Shown here: one piece after another, positions 27,543 to 36,469 of the stretch
Position numbering within the stretch: position 1 is the first letter of the stretch
Layout: every line of letters starts with the position of its first letter
The notes under the pieces: model-generated
Told to the model about the DNA's origin: nothing
Databases searched by the model: none
Seen by the model: only the letters and a program-made list of their open reading frames with translations
Assembly: GCA_944384105.1 (NCBI GenBank)
Contig: CALWSC010000059.1
Location: forward strand, 40,055-104,054
DNA length: 64,000 nucleotides
DNA from: an uncultured Lachnospiraceae bacterium
Lineage (GTDB): Bacteria; Bacillota; Clostridia; Lachnospirales; Lachnospiraceae
Reading direction: 5' to 3'
Made by a program: the position numbers and the translations under genes

Positions 27543-28400
27543 TCACTCTTTTACCGCACCCAGGTTCATACCGCTGATGAAATACTTCTGGCAGAACGGA
27601 TATACAATCATGAACGGAATAACCGCTACCATGACTGCTGCGTTCTTCACGGTGTTCTCCGTTGCACCGCCGAGCGCTATGGGCAGGTCACTTCCCATGA
27701 TCATGCTTCGAAGTTTCATCTGGAAGTTATACAGGTCAGCGTTTGTGATATAAATTTTGAAGTTGGTGTAATCGTTCCAGTATGTAACCGCGAACATAAG
27801 TCCGATAGATGCAAGCGCTGCCTTGGAGAGCGGGAGCACGATCTTATAGAAAATCTGCATCGGTGTACATCCATCAATCTCCGCTGCCTCAAAAAGAGCG
27901 TTCGGAATTCCCTCAAAGAAGTTCCTCATCAGAACCAGATTGTAGATATTGATTGCAGGAATAAAGATGACAGAAAACAGCGTGTTTGTCAGATGCATCT
28001 TGTTTACAACCAGGTAGGTCGGAATCATACCGCCTTCAAAAATCATTGTAAAGAGCAGCAGACCCGCCAGGATATTTCTTCCGGGCATTTTCCACTGAAT
28101 CAGTACATAGCCGCCCAGTGTGCACAGGAGCAGTCCGAGCGCGGTACCGCATACTGTGGTTACTATGGAGATCAGAAACGGTTTATACAGCGTCGGATTT
28201 GAGAATACGGTAATATAGCCGTCAAGTCCAAATTTTTTCGGCCACAGGCTCATGCCGTAGCTGGTGCGCAGATCGAGAGAGTCAACAAGTACCTTCCACA
28301 TAGGCACCAGGATGAGCAGGCTGATCAGGATAAAAACGATTGTATTCACAACACTGAATACGGATATTTTCTTTTTCTTTTTTACTGCCACTTTTGCCAT
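27543..28400 (-). CDS. Sugar ABC importer permease, LplC type
   Basis: 285 aa, six membrane helices, with the permease EAA loop EAAEIDGCTPMQIFYKIVLP near residues 185-205. The Lys-rich N-terminus (KVAVKKKKKIS) and overall pattern fit the LplC/YtcP family that pairs with LplB-like permeases in import of complex pectic or mannan oligosaccharides. No ATPase gene is in the cluster, so a shared MsmX-type ATPase is expected from elsewhere. Start follows AGGAGG, 11 bp after the lplB stop. Confidence 0.92.
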   Translation of the reverse strand: MAKVAVKKKKKISVFSVVNTIVFILISLLILVPMWKVLVDSLDLRTSYGMSLWPKKFGLDGYITVFSNPTLYKPFLISIVTTVCGTALGLLLCTLGGYVLIQWKMPGRNILAGLLLFTMIFEGGMIPTYLVVNKMHLTNTLFSVIFIPAINIYNLVLMRNFFEGIPNALFEAAEIDGCTPMQIFYKIVLPLSKAALASIGLMFAVTYWNDYTNFKIYITNADLYNFQMKLRSMIMGSDLPIALGGATENTVKNAAVMVAVIPFMIVYPFCQKYFISGMNLGAVKE

Positions 28401-28411
28401 ACCGCAACCTC

Positions 28412-29369
28412 CTAAATAATTCCGCGTCCGCGGATCTTCTTACTGATTTGATTGCAGACCAGAACAAGTACACAGCCTACCAGAGACTTAACGATACCTA
28501 CCGCTGTAGTATAACCGTAGTTCGGCAAAGCGCCGCTGTTAAAGGTCTGCGTATAAATGTAGGTCTGAAGTACGTCCGCCTGTTTGATAACCGCGTCGTT
28601 CTGCATAACGAATACGGATTCAAACAAATTCATAACCTTTGCCAGGTTCAGAATCAGTACGGTGATGATGGTATTGGACAGAGCCGGCAGAGTGATGTAA
28701 CGGATCTTATGCCATCTTGTACCTCCATCCATCGTAGCTGCCTCATAAAGCTCGGGGCTGATTCCGGACAGTGTTGCAAGGAAGATGATGGTTCCCCATC
28801 CGGTATCCTTCCATACGTTTACCAGATAGAAGATGGATGTCCACCAGTCTTTACTTCCCATGAAGTAGATTTCCTGCCCCTTTTCCAGAATTCCGGCGTT
28901 CACCAGAATTGTGTTTTACCAGACCGTCCTGAGACGGGGAAAGAATCAGGGAGAATACGGAAACCGTAACAACCCATGACATAAAGTGCGGCAGATAGAT
29001 GATCGTCTGTGTGGTCTTCTTAAACGCCATGTTCTTGATCTCATTTAAGAGCAGGGAGATCACAACAGCCATCAGTGTATTAAGCAGTAATTTTACAACA
29101 CTCAGCTTCAGAGTGTTCAGAAACGCAGTCCAGAAGCCAGGCGCCTCAAACATTCTGATGAAGTTATCCAGCCCAACAAACTCAGGCGCCTTGATGCCTC
29201 TGTATTCCGTAAAAGCAAGGCTGATACCGATCAGCGGCAGATAATGGAATGCAACGGTAAATAACAGTACGGGAATAAACATCAGGTAAAAGCCTTTGTA
29301 CTTCTGCATATTCTTCACCGTAAATTTCGGAGCGGCAGCAGCCGCGTTGGCAGATTTCGTCTTTTTCAT
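28412..29369 (-). pseudogene. Sugar ABC importer permease, LplB type, +1 frameshift
   Basis: Two frames together encode one LplB-like permease. The 5' part (ATG 29369, after AAAGGAGG) runs MKKTKSANAAAAAPKFTVKN through LPHFMSWVVTVSVFSLILSP. The 3' part holds YFMGSKDWWTSIFYLVNVWK, the EAA loop YEAATMDGGTRWHKIRYI and the last membrane helix, stopping at 28412. They join at an AAAA run (28914-28917 on the + strand, TTTT): with three A the sequence reads GLVNTILVNAGIL without a break. This one-base insertion would cut the protein at about 170 aa and disable the importer, unless it is a sequencing error. Upstream and downstream partners are intact. Confidence 0.85.
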
Positions 29370-29407
29370 CTGCTGAATTCCTCCTTTTTCCCGCATCCGA
29401 GCGGTTT

Positions 29408-30937
29408 TTATTCTTCCTCATTCAGGGAGTCCACAATCTTCTGGGACCACTTTGCCCCTCCCTCTTCCTCAAAGCGCTGATATCCTTCCTCCACAGAGAT
29501 ACCCTGTGTTACAATATCAGCAATAACAGAGTTCTTCAGAGTTGTCAGGTCTCCGTTATACTGACTCATCTCGTCTGTCGATTTTGTGATCGGAGCCAGT
29601 CTCGAGTGTGTATTGAAGATTTCCTGAGACTCTCTCGCCTCTTCAGCGATCTGGTTTGCTCCCGGATCTTCTCCGATATAATCAGCGATGGAAAGCATCG
29701 GGTCGATATTATTCTTTGTATACTGTGTGCCCGGAGATTCCAGACTTTCCAGCATGTGGAATTCGCCTTCCTCATACGTATTGTCACAGACAGTCTCTGC
29801 CGCTGTGGACCAGTGAGTTCCCTCCACACCATATGTCCAAAGTGTCTGCATATCGCCGCCGTCAAGCATATTTTCGATGAAATATTTAAACACGCCTTCC
29901 GGGTTTTCGCACTGTGTGGTGATAGACCATACGGCCGGACGTCTCTCCAGGTATGCTCCCAGCTCCTCAATCGGAGGAAGTGCGATAAGCTCCGAATCCA
30001 GTCCGTTATTCTCAAGGTTTGTCTTCAGGTTTGTCGCCCAGGTTCCTGCCCAGTAAGTGAATACTCCGAACTTGTCCTCATAAAATTTTGTACGGCAGTC
30101 GCTTGTGGCATTCGTCAGAGATTCTTTGTCAATATACCCTGCCTCATATGCATCTTTCAGGCGCTGCAGGGCTTCCTTCATAGAATCCTCTGTAAATCCG
30201 TCCACCCAGGTACCGTCCTCTTTCTGATAAAATGAGCTGTATGCATCCTGATAAAACTCCGGCAAATAGTTTACATACGGCTCCTCCGCGCCGATCAGTC
30301 CTGCTGCAGATACGCCGTATGTGTCGCCGTCTACACCGTTGCCGTCCGGATCTCCGTTTGTAAACGCATCGAGCATCTCAATATATTCCTCATAGTTCGT
30401 CGGAACATCCAGCCCGCAATTGTCCAGCCATTTCTTCTTTACATAGGTAACACATCCGTTTCCTCTCGCCGTTGCGAAACCGTAGAGATGCCCGTCAATG
30501 TACAAGCTGTCGATCAGTTCCTCATTGTTCACGCGGCCGGAAGCCTTCAGATCGGAATTCTCCCATGCGTCGGTCATATCCCACAGCGCTTCCTCCTCCA
30601 CATAGCCCGTATAATAGGTGGGGCTTAAGAGCATAACGTCGGGCCAGTCGCCGCTGGCGATCGTCTGTCCGAGTACGTCATAGTATGCGGAGTGATCCGG
30701 CTGGATGATCTCCAGTTCAATTCCGGTCAGTTCTTCCCATCTGTCGATGAACTGCTGCTGCCCGTTTGACTTTGTGACAAGGGTTCCGTCCACCATGATC
30801 GTGATCTTCTCCGGTATGGTGATTCCATCCTCATCCACAACGGTTCCCGCAGAGGTCTTCTTATCCCCTCCGCAGCCTGCCAGCACTGATGCGGCCATCA
30901 CGCCGGCAAGCATCGTGCAAATCAGTTTTTTCCTCAT
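29408..30937 (-). CDS. Sugar-binding lipoprotein of the ABC importer
   Basis: 509-aa extracellular solute-binding protein (family 1, LipO/YtcQ type). The signal MRKKLICTMLAGVMAASVLAGC ends in the lipobox LAGC (Cys 22), followed by GGDKKTSAG. The mature part contains the usual periplasmic-binding-fold landmarks, including DVMLLSPTYYTGYVEE and a PDGNGVDGDTYGVSA calcium-loop-like stretch. It captures oligosaccharides and delivers them to the LplB/LplC permease. First gene of the importer operon, after AGAGGAGG. It is divergent from the AraC-type sensor, with a cre-like box between. Confidence 0.94.
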   Translation of the reverse strand: MRKKLICTMLAGVMAASVLAGCGGDKKTSAGTVVDEDGITIPEKITIMVDGTLVTKSNGQQQFIDRWEELTGIELEIIQPDHSAYYDVLGQTIASGDWPDVMLLSPTYYTGYVEEEALWDMTDAWENSDLKASGRVNNEELIDSLYIDGHLYGFATARGNGCVTYVKKKWLDNCGLDVPTNYEEYIEMLDAFTNGDPDGNGVDGDTYGVSAAGLIGAEEPYVNYLPEFYQDAYSSFYQKEDGTWVDGFTEDSMKEALQRLKDAYEAGYIDKESLTNATSDCRTKFYEDKFGVFTYWAGTWATNLKTNLENNGLDSELIALPPIEELGAYLERRPAVWSITTQCENPEGVFKYFIENMLDGGDMQTLWTYGVEGTHWSTAAETVCDNTYEEGEFHMLESLESPGTQYTKNNIDPMLSIADYIGEDPGANQIAEEARESQEIFNTHSRLAPITKSTDEMSQYNGDLTTLKNSVIADIVTQGISVEEGYQRFEEEGGAKWSQKIVDSLNEEE

Positions 30938-31180
30938 AGCGTTCCTCCTCTTATTTTATTGCTTTTTTATCGCCCGTACTGTCCCGTGTTCTTTTCTTTC
31001 TGTCATTCTGCACAGGCAACGTTTTCTTTTGTCCTGAATTTATCACATCATGACGGCACGAACAAGAATCAATATTTTAAATCACTTATTGAATTTTTAC
31101 TGTTTCAGCCCCACCAACAGCGTGCATTTCTTTCGATTTTGCCCGTTTTCTGCCGGAAAAACGCCTGTTTTTCAGCATTT

Positions 31181-31194
31181 TGTAAGGGCTTACA
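31181..31194. promoter_or_regulatory. cre-like palindrome TGTAAG-GG-CTTACA
   Basis: TGTAAGGGCTTACA has a single mismatch from the canonical cre sequence. It lies in the 30938-31263 divergent region, just upstream of the -35 of the sensor gene. It could give carbon control to both importer and sensor. The rest of the gap is AT-rich promoter DNA. Confidence 0.55.
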
Positions 31195-31196
31195 TC

Positions 31197-31225
31197 TTGC
31201 AATTTTTATGATTCTGTGATATTCT
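31197..31225 (+). promoter_or_regulatory. Promoter of the sensor-regulator gene
   Basis: TTGCAA (31197-31202), 17-bp spacer, TATTCT (31220-31225), about 38 bp upstream of the start codon. Confidence 0.5.
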
Positions 31226-31263
31226 TAACCCTAGTAAAAATACCATGAAAGGAGGACTGTACG

Positions 31264-33525
31264 ATGCATTTTTTTAAACAACTCGCCAAAAAGGATATGG
31301 ATTTTTCCAAAAAACTTATGATTTCATACAGTATCCTTCTTTTGCTTGTGCTGATTATCGGCTTATATTTGTACAACTTGAGCAGTAAAAATCTCCGCAG
31401 CGGTGTGGAAAATCAGGCAAAGGTAGAGCTTTCCACCGCTTATACCCGGCTTCAGGACGATTTTGACTCCATACTCAATCTCTCTTTATCAATTTCCAAG
31501 AATTCCGATATCAGCCGGTTCGCCCGAACGGCAGCGGACGGCAGCAATGAATTCTACCGAAATGCGTACTATGCTCAGCAGAGTCTCGGAGATTACGCTC
31601 CGACGCAGCGGCTTCTGCCAATTACTTCTTATTATATATATTTTCCGGAGAGTGATTACGTACTCACACCGGGCAGTTTTGCGTCAGCGCACTTATACTA
31701 CAAGATGATGAATCTCTCGGAGAATTCCTACGGGAGCTGGCACGATACGCTCTCAGACCGGGAGCAGTACCGGCGGCTTGTGCCCATGAAGCAGTTCGGC
31801 TCGCAGTCCGGAGATTATCTGTATATTCTTCCGCTCGATACTTATCTGCTCTATGAGATTCCGGCATCTCTGTGTCTTGTCATCAGTTATGACCGCCTGG
31901 TGCAGAATTTTGCCCATCTTACCGGAAATGACGGAGGGACTCTCTTTGCGATGCTGCCGGAAGACGGTAATCTGTTCTACGCCGGTGAGGAGCTGCCGTC
32001 AGTGACTGATGATTTCCTTCTCTCGCTTGAATTTAAGGATAATACGGCACACTGCACGATCGGAGGCAAGCGGTATTCCGTACTCCGCACTGAGCCGTCG
32101 ACAAACGGCTATGTCTGCTATTACGCTCTTCCGTATGCCTTAATCCAAAGCAATCTGTCGCAATATCGGAATATGTTCCTCGTCGTGATCTGTACCGGGC
32201 TGGTCATCGGTTTTCTGCTGCTTATTTATCTGAGCAGGCGCAATGAACGCCCTTATCTGATTATGGACGGTCAGCTTCAGGACTCTTTAAGCCGGGCGCA
32301 GCAGCTTCAGGACACGCTCGATCTGCAGCAGCCTGTAGTACATCGCTCCTATATCCGTAATCTGATGCTCGGACGCGTTTCATCTGCGGATGAACTCAAA
32401 TATATCCAGAATTACCTTGGACTTCCCGATCAGGGACGGCTGTACTGTGCCCTCTACATTGTCACTTATCCCGACGACTTAAGTGCAGCGGAGGCGGATC
32501 TGCCGGAATATACGGATGAGGCTGGCGCATTCACGTACGGCTCCGCACTCACCTATGATGCGTATGTCCTTTCCTGTCTGTATAAGTATTTTGGGGAAAA
32601 TATCAATCTCTTTACTCCAAAGGATCACACATACGCACTTCTGATTTCACAGGAAGATCGCGGGGACAACGATGCTTCGGCAGCAGAGATTATAAATACC
32701 TTTCAGGCGTTCCACAGAGATGTCCTCGAGCAGTATGCGATCTGGAGCATCGGAGGAATCGGAAATTATAATCATCTGCCGGAAAATCTCTGGAAGTCAT
32801 ACCAGCAGGCAGTGGAATCCGTCAGCTATGCGACCTCGCAGGACTATATCTGCCGCTACCGCTCGCTGAATATCAGCCAAGACAGGTATTATTTCCCGAC
32901 ACAGCTCTCGGATTCACTTGCGAACTTTATCACATCCGGCAATAAGAATCAGGTCGCGGAAACATTTAAATTTATCTCTACGGAGAATCTTCAGAAGCGT
33001 TCGTTATCCGCACCTAAAATGCAATGCCTTCTGATGGAGATTTATAATACGCTCTCCCGTATCCGTTATTCCATCGCGGATGACGAGGACGGTGAAGAGC
33101 TGCATGCCGTGGACCGCAGACTCAATGATTATCCGTCCCTTCGTCAGCTTGAGGACGCGGCTGAGAAGCTGTGCGCCTTTTTCGCGGGACGTACTTCACA
33201 GAAGCAGACCATCGGCAGCATCAAGGCTTATATCCAGAAAAATTACAGAGATTCCTCCCTGTGCCTGTCCAAGCTTTCTGATGAATTTCATCTCTCCGAA
33301 AGCTATCTCTCCTATCTGTTTAAGGAATCCACAGGAGAGAACTTCTCCATGTACCTGGAGCATATCCGTATGGAGGCTGCCCTCAGACTCGTGCGCGAGA
33401 CCTCTTCTCCTCTCTCGGATCTGTATCTGGAAACGGGATATAACAATGCCAATAGCTTCCGCCGCGTCTTCAAGAAGACGTACGGCATGTCCGCAAAGGC
33501 AATGCGGGATTCTCTGAACGCATAA
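31264..33525 (+). CDS. Membrane-bound AraC-type sensor-regulator
   Basis: 753 aa. Membrane segments at about residues 18-38 and 303-323 flank an extracytoplasmic sensor domain of roughly 265 aa. The cytoplasmic part ends in an AraC-type DNA-binding domain (about 650-750: LCLSKLSDEFHLSESYLSYL, then LYLETGYNNANSFRRVFKKT). This one-component architecture lets an outside sugar ligand control transcription directly. It is divergent from the sugar-binding lipoprotein gene, so the importer operon is the likely target. Start follows AAAGGAGG. A serine hydrolase gene follows after 31 bp. Confidence 0.93.
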   Translation: MHFFKQLAKKDMDFSKKLMISYSILLLLVLIIGLYLYNLSSKNLRSGVENQAKVELSTAYTRLQDDFDSILNLSLSISKNSDISRFARTAADGSNEFYRNAYYAQQSLGDYAPTQRLLPITSYYIYFPESDYVLTPGSFASAHLYYKMMNLSENSYGSWHDTLSDREQYRRLVPMKQFGSQSGDYLYILPLDTYLLYEIPASLCLVISYDRLVQNFAHLTGNDGGTLFAMLPEDGNLFYAGEELPSVTDDFLLSLEFKDNTAHCTIGGKRYSVLRTEPSTNGYVCYYALPYALIQSNLSQYRNMFLVVICTGLVIGFLLLIYLSRRNERPYLIMDGQLQDSLSRAQQLQDTLDLQQPVVHRSYIRNLMLGRVSSADELKYIQNYLGLPDQGRLYCALYIVTYPDDLSAAEADLPEYTDEAGAFTYGSALTYDAYVLSCLYKYFGENINLFTPKDHTYALLISQEDRGDNDASAAEIINTFQAFHRDVLEQYAIWSIGGIGNYNHLPENLWKSYQQAVESVSYATSQDYICRYRSLNISQDRYYFPTQLSDSLANFITSGNKNQVAETFKFISTENLQKRSLSAPKMQCLLMEIYNTLSRIRYSIADDEDGEELHAVDRRLNDYPSLRQLEDAAEKLCAFFAGRTSQKQTIGSIKAYIQKNYRDSSLCLSKLSDEFHLSESYLSYLFKESTGENFSMYLEHIRMEAALRLVRETSSPLSDLYLETGYNNANSFRRVFKKTYGMSAKAMRDSLNA

Positions 33526-33556
33526 GGCGGCGGAGCACAGAAAGGAGTTTATTATT

Positions 33557-34999
33557 ATGAAATTATTTACACGCTGTACACCTGAGGAGGCGGGAATTGC
33601 CTCCTCCTCTATCTGCGATATGATTGCGGAGCTTCAGGAACACCGCGTTCCGATGCACTCTCTTCTTCTGGCGCGGGATGACAGGCTTTTTTTTGAGGGG
33701 TACTACGCTCCGTTCGCCCCGGGTCAGCTTCACAGAATGTTTTCCGTCAGCAAGAGCTTTACCTCGCTTGCCATCGGACTTTTGGAGCGTGACGGCATGA
33801 TCTCTCTCGATGATCCGATTATAAAATATTTTCCAGAATATACGCCTGAGCATCCGCATCCCTGGCTTGCACAAATGACCATCCGGGAGATGCTCCGAAT
33901 GCAGACATGCTATTCCTCCACGACGTACAAAGTGGATATGACATCCAACTGGGTGGAGAGCTTCTTCACCACACAGCCGAGTCATCCGTCGGGCAGCTTT
34001 TTTCTCTACGATACTTCCTCGAGCCATACAATGTGCGCGCTGGTGGAAAAGCTTACAGGCAAACCGATACTTTCATATCTCAAGGACGCTGTACTGCGTG
34101 AAATCGGTTTCTCTGAACACTCCTACTTTGTAAAAGATCCTTTCGGTACCTCTATGGGTGGCTCTGGTCTGGTTGCGGAGCCAATGGATCTGCTTCTTGT
34201 GGGAAGCCTGCTGTTAAACGGCGGCAGGACGCCGGACGGCAGGGCGCTCCTTCCCGGAGCATATCTCAGTCAGGCGTGTGCACTCCAGACAGCTACAGCG
34301 CCCGGTCCCTCTCCTGAGGAAAGCTGCGGTTACGGGTATCAGTTCTGGAGAATCAGCCACAATGGCTTTGCATGCTACGGCATGGGGGGACAATACCTGA
34401 TCTGCCTCCCAGATCAGCGGCTGCTGTGCGTGACAACCGCGGACACTCAGGAATATAAGGGTGCAAACCAGATGATCTTTCACGCCTTGTACCGTCATAT
34501 CCTTCCGGGACTCTCAGATGCGCCTCTTGCTCCGGATGAAAACGCTTACAAAAAACTTCTGACCGTGCGAAGTACGCTGAGTCTTCCGGTTACGGAAGGG
34601 GCGTTAAGCTCTCCCCTTGTCCGAAAGGTTCACGGGGTCTGCTACTGTATGGAAGGGGCTCCTGAGGTGCTTGGAAAATGTATGCTTAGTTTTGACGAAA
34701 ATGGCGTAAGCGGAACTCTTTCCTATACACTGAACGGGGAGTGGGCTACGCTTCCGTTCGGGCTTGGAGAACTTCGAGAATGCAGATTTCCCGGATATCA
34801 TGAGCGTTGTGTCTGCAGCGGCGCATGGGCGGAGCCGGATCTGTTCTGTCTCGACTGTCAGCTCATCGGAGAATGTGTGGGGCGAGTGCATTTTCAGTTC
34901 CGCTTTGCCGGGGATGAAGTGCGCGTGCGGATGAGCAAGACTGAGGAGACGTATTATAACGAATACAGAGGATTCCTTACAGGAACAGCAGTGAAATAA
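33557..34999 (+). CDS. Serine hydrolase, beta-lactamase/esterase fold
   Basis: 480 aa of the class C beta-lactamase-like family. The nucleophile motif is SVSK (Ser 63, Lys 66) in MFSVSKSFTSLAIG; the second motif is YDTSSSH near residue 151. No signal peptide, so a cytoplasmic esterase is more likely than a beta-lactamase. Position 31 bp after the pectin sensor-regulator suggests an esterase for acylated oligosaccharides (inference). The C-terminal about 130 residues form an extra beta-rich domain. Start follows AAAGGAG. A bidirectional terminator follows. Confidence 0.85.
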   Translation: MKLFTRCTPEEAGIASSSICDMIAELQEHRVPMHSLLLARDDRLFFEGYYAPFAPGQLHRMFSVSKSFTSLAIGLLERDGMISLDDPIIKYFPEYTPEHPHPWLAQMTIREMLRMQTCYSSTTYKVDMTSNWVESFFTTQPSHPSGSFFLYDTSSSHTMCALVEKLTGKPILSYLKDAVLREIGFSEHSYFVKDPFGTSMGGSGLVAEPMDLLLVGSLLLNGGRTPDGRALLPGAYLSQACALQTATAPGPSPEESCGYGYQFWRISHNGFACYGMGGQYLICLPDQRLLCVTTADTQEYKGANQMIFHALYRHILPGLSDAPLAPDENAYKKLLTVRSTLSLPVTEGALSSPLVRKVHGVCYCMEGAPEVLGKCMLSFDENGVSGTLSYTLNGEWATLPFGLGELRECRFPGYHERCVCSGAWAEPDLFCLDCQLIGECVGRVHFQFRFAGDEVRVRMSKTEETYYNEYRGFLTGTAVK

Positions 35000-35009
35000 A
35001 ATAATATAC

Positions 35010-35058
35010 ACAGAAGTACCCCGAAGGGCGTCATATCCCTGCGGGGTACTTCTGTATT
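35010..35058. terminator. Bidirectional terminator
   Basis: ACAGAAGTACCCCG pairs with CGGGGTACTTCTGT around an 18-nt loop, followed by ATTTT. It separates the serine hydrolase (+) from the convergent alpha/beta hydrolase (-). Confidence 0.88.
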
Positions 35059-35862
35059 TTAAAGAGCCCGTATCCACGCGGCTGCAAGGTCAATCCAGCA
35101 CTGTACCTCGGGCTGAATCTGCCCGTCTCTGCCGTCTATTGCCGTCTCTGCGTCGGCAAGTGCGAGTCCGTGCGGTCCTCTTGGGAAAAGGTGCATCTCC
35201 ATCGGAATCTTGGCCTTCCACAGCGCTCCCGCGAGCAGCAGGCTGTTCTCCACCGGAACAGATGTGTCCTCACAGGTGTGCCACAGAAATGTAGGCGGCA
35301 TATGCTGTGTTACACGGTTTTCCAGGCAGAGCTCTGCCTCCAGTTCCCGGCTGCCTCCGGTCAGCCTCTCAAAGGAACCCCTGTGCGCATACTCTCCCGA
35401 TGTTATGACAGGATATCCTAAGATCATACCGTCAGGCCGGCGAAGCTGTGCATCCCAGCCCAGCCGCTCTGTGAGCCATTCTTCCTGCCAGAATACTCCA
35501 AGGCTGCACGCAAGATGTCCTCCCGCGGAGAATCCGCACACAATGATCTTCTCCTCATCCACCCAGAATTCCTCCGCATGGCTGCGCACCCAGCGCACTG
35601 TCTCAGCAAGCTCCAGCAGCGCCTGAGGATATACAGCCGGAGCAATACTGTAGCGCAGCACGCATGCGTGAAAGCCGCGCGCCTGAAACTGCAGAGCCAC
35701 CGGTTCTGCCTCCCGCGGCGAGAGATGTTCATATCCTCCTCCCGGGCAGATAATTACCACCGGGCGCTTTCCCTGCACTACACCCGGAATGTGCTCTAAA
35801 AAATATCCGGAGAGCGTTGCACTTTTGCCCTCCACTGAGATGTCGATCGTTTTAAGTATCAT
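35059..35862 (-). CDS. Alpha/beta hydrolase, carbohydrate acetylesterase-like
   Basis: About 267 aa from the ATG at 35862; the longer frame from 35913 adds an unconserved-looking polar leader. Motifs: oxyanion loop IICPGGGYEHLS, nucleophile elbow CGFSAGGHLACS, and late HLFPRGPHGLAL with the catalytic His. This pattern is that of the BD-FAE/acetyl-xylan-esterase-like group often found in polysaccharide loci. No signal peptide. Probably deacetylates imported oligosaccharides (inference). It stands alone, convergent with the serine hydrolase. Confidence 0.82.
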   Translation of the reverse strand: MILKTIDISVEGKSATLSGYFLEHIPGVVQGKRPVVIICPGGGYEHLSPREAEPVALQFQARGFHACVLRYSIAPAVYPQALLELAETVRWVRSHAEEFWVDEEKIIVCGFSAGGHLACSLGVFWQEEWLTERLGWDAQLRRPDGMILGYPVITSGEYAHRGSFERLTGGSRELEAELCLENRVTQHMPPTFLWHTCEDTSVPVENSLLLAGALWKAKIPMEMHLFPRGPHGLALADAETAIDGRDGQIQPEVQCWIDLAAAWIRAL

Positions 35863-35952
35863 AGCTGTGTCGTTCTTCCTTTCCTGCGGCTTTATCCCAA
35901 CCGCCACTTGCATTTTACCACACTGCCGCAGGAAAATGCAAATTTTTCACAT

Positions 35953-35999
35953 CACTTCAGCCTGGTCTGCACATTTGCTTTGCAGATCAGGCTGAAGTG
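35953..35999. repeat. Long near-perfect hairpin in divergent promoter gap
   Basis: CACTTCAGCCTGGTCTGCA pairs with TGCAGATCAGGCTGAAGTG (one G-T) around a 9-nt loop. It lies between divergent genes, where no transcript needs to end, so it could be an operator or act on read-through. Confidence 0.5.
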
Positions 36000-36013
36000 T
36001 CACAATTTTTTGT

Positions 36014-36046
36014 TGACAGAACAGGCGGTGATATGGTATTTTATAG
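36014..36046 (+). promoter_or_regulatory. Promoter of DUF2325 operon
   Basis: A TTGACA -35 box is followed about 17-20 bp later by an AT-rich -10 (TATTTTATAG), immediately before the palindrome at 36047-36060. Exact -10 placement is uncertain. Confidence 0.5.
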
Positions 36047-36060
36047 TTAGTTAAAGCTAA
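36047..36060. promoter_or_regulatory. Palindromic operator TTAGT-N4-GCTAA
   Basis: TTAGTTAAAGCTAA follows the -10 region of the DUF2325-DUF3793-flavodoxin operon. It has the same half-sites as 10570-10583. Confidence 0.6.
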
Positions 36061-36086
36061 TCACAGCTTTTTATTTTGTCTTCGAG

Positions 36087-36100
36087 TTAGTATTGACTAA
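36087..36100. promoter_or_regulatory. Perfect palindromic operator TTAGT-N4-ACTAA
   Basis: TTAGTATTGACTAA lies 40 bp downstream of the first palindrome and just before AAAGGAGGT. It has the same half-sites as 10513-10526. Confidence 0.65.
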
Positions 36101-36123
36101 TTATTTTATAAAGGAGGTCTTCC

Positions 36124-36438
36124 ATGAGTGTTGTTATCATTGGCGGAAATGAACGCATGGTTTGTCAGTATGAGACGATCTGTAAATCCTATGGCTATAA
36201 GGCGAAAGTCTTCGCTAAGGAGCGCGGAGCAATCCGCAGAAAGCTCGGTGTACCGGATCTTCTGATACTCTTTACCACAACAGTCTCGCACAAGATGGCA
36301 GTGAGCGCTGCCCAGGAGGCAAAGCGGAATAATGTCCCGATTGCCCATATTCATTCCAGCAGCGCGGCTGCTCTCACTCAGTTTCTCGACAATCACTGTC
36401 AGGGATGTACAAAGCACAGCTGTGCGAACTGCCGCTGA
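36124..36438 (+). CDS. DUF2325 family protein
   Basis: 104 aa. Rossmann-like N-terminus (SVVIIGGNERMVCQYETICK) and HKMAVSAAQEAKRNNVPI are typical of DUF2325. The C-terminus is a Cys-rich tail, CQGCTKHSCANC, that could hold a metal or Fe-S cluster. Family function is unknown. It heads an operon with DUF3793 and flavodoxin under two palindromes. An iron-starvation role is inferred from the flavodoxin. Confidence 0.85.
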   Translation: MSVVIIGGNERMVCQYETICKSYGYKAKVFAKERGAIRRKLGVPDLLILFTTTVSHKMAVSAAQEAKRNNVPIAHIHSSSAAALTQFLDNHCQGCTKHSCANCR

Positions 36439-36469
36439 TTGACCGGATTATGAAAGGCGAGGTGTTCTT

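Noticed and set aside
33557-34999. Antibiotic-resistance beta-lactamase
   Set aside because: SxxK family membership alone is not enough; there is no signal peptide, and context and length fit a cytoplasmic esterase.
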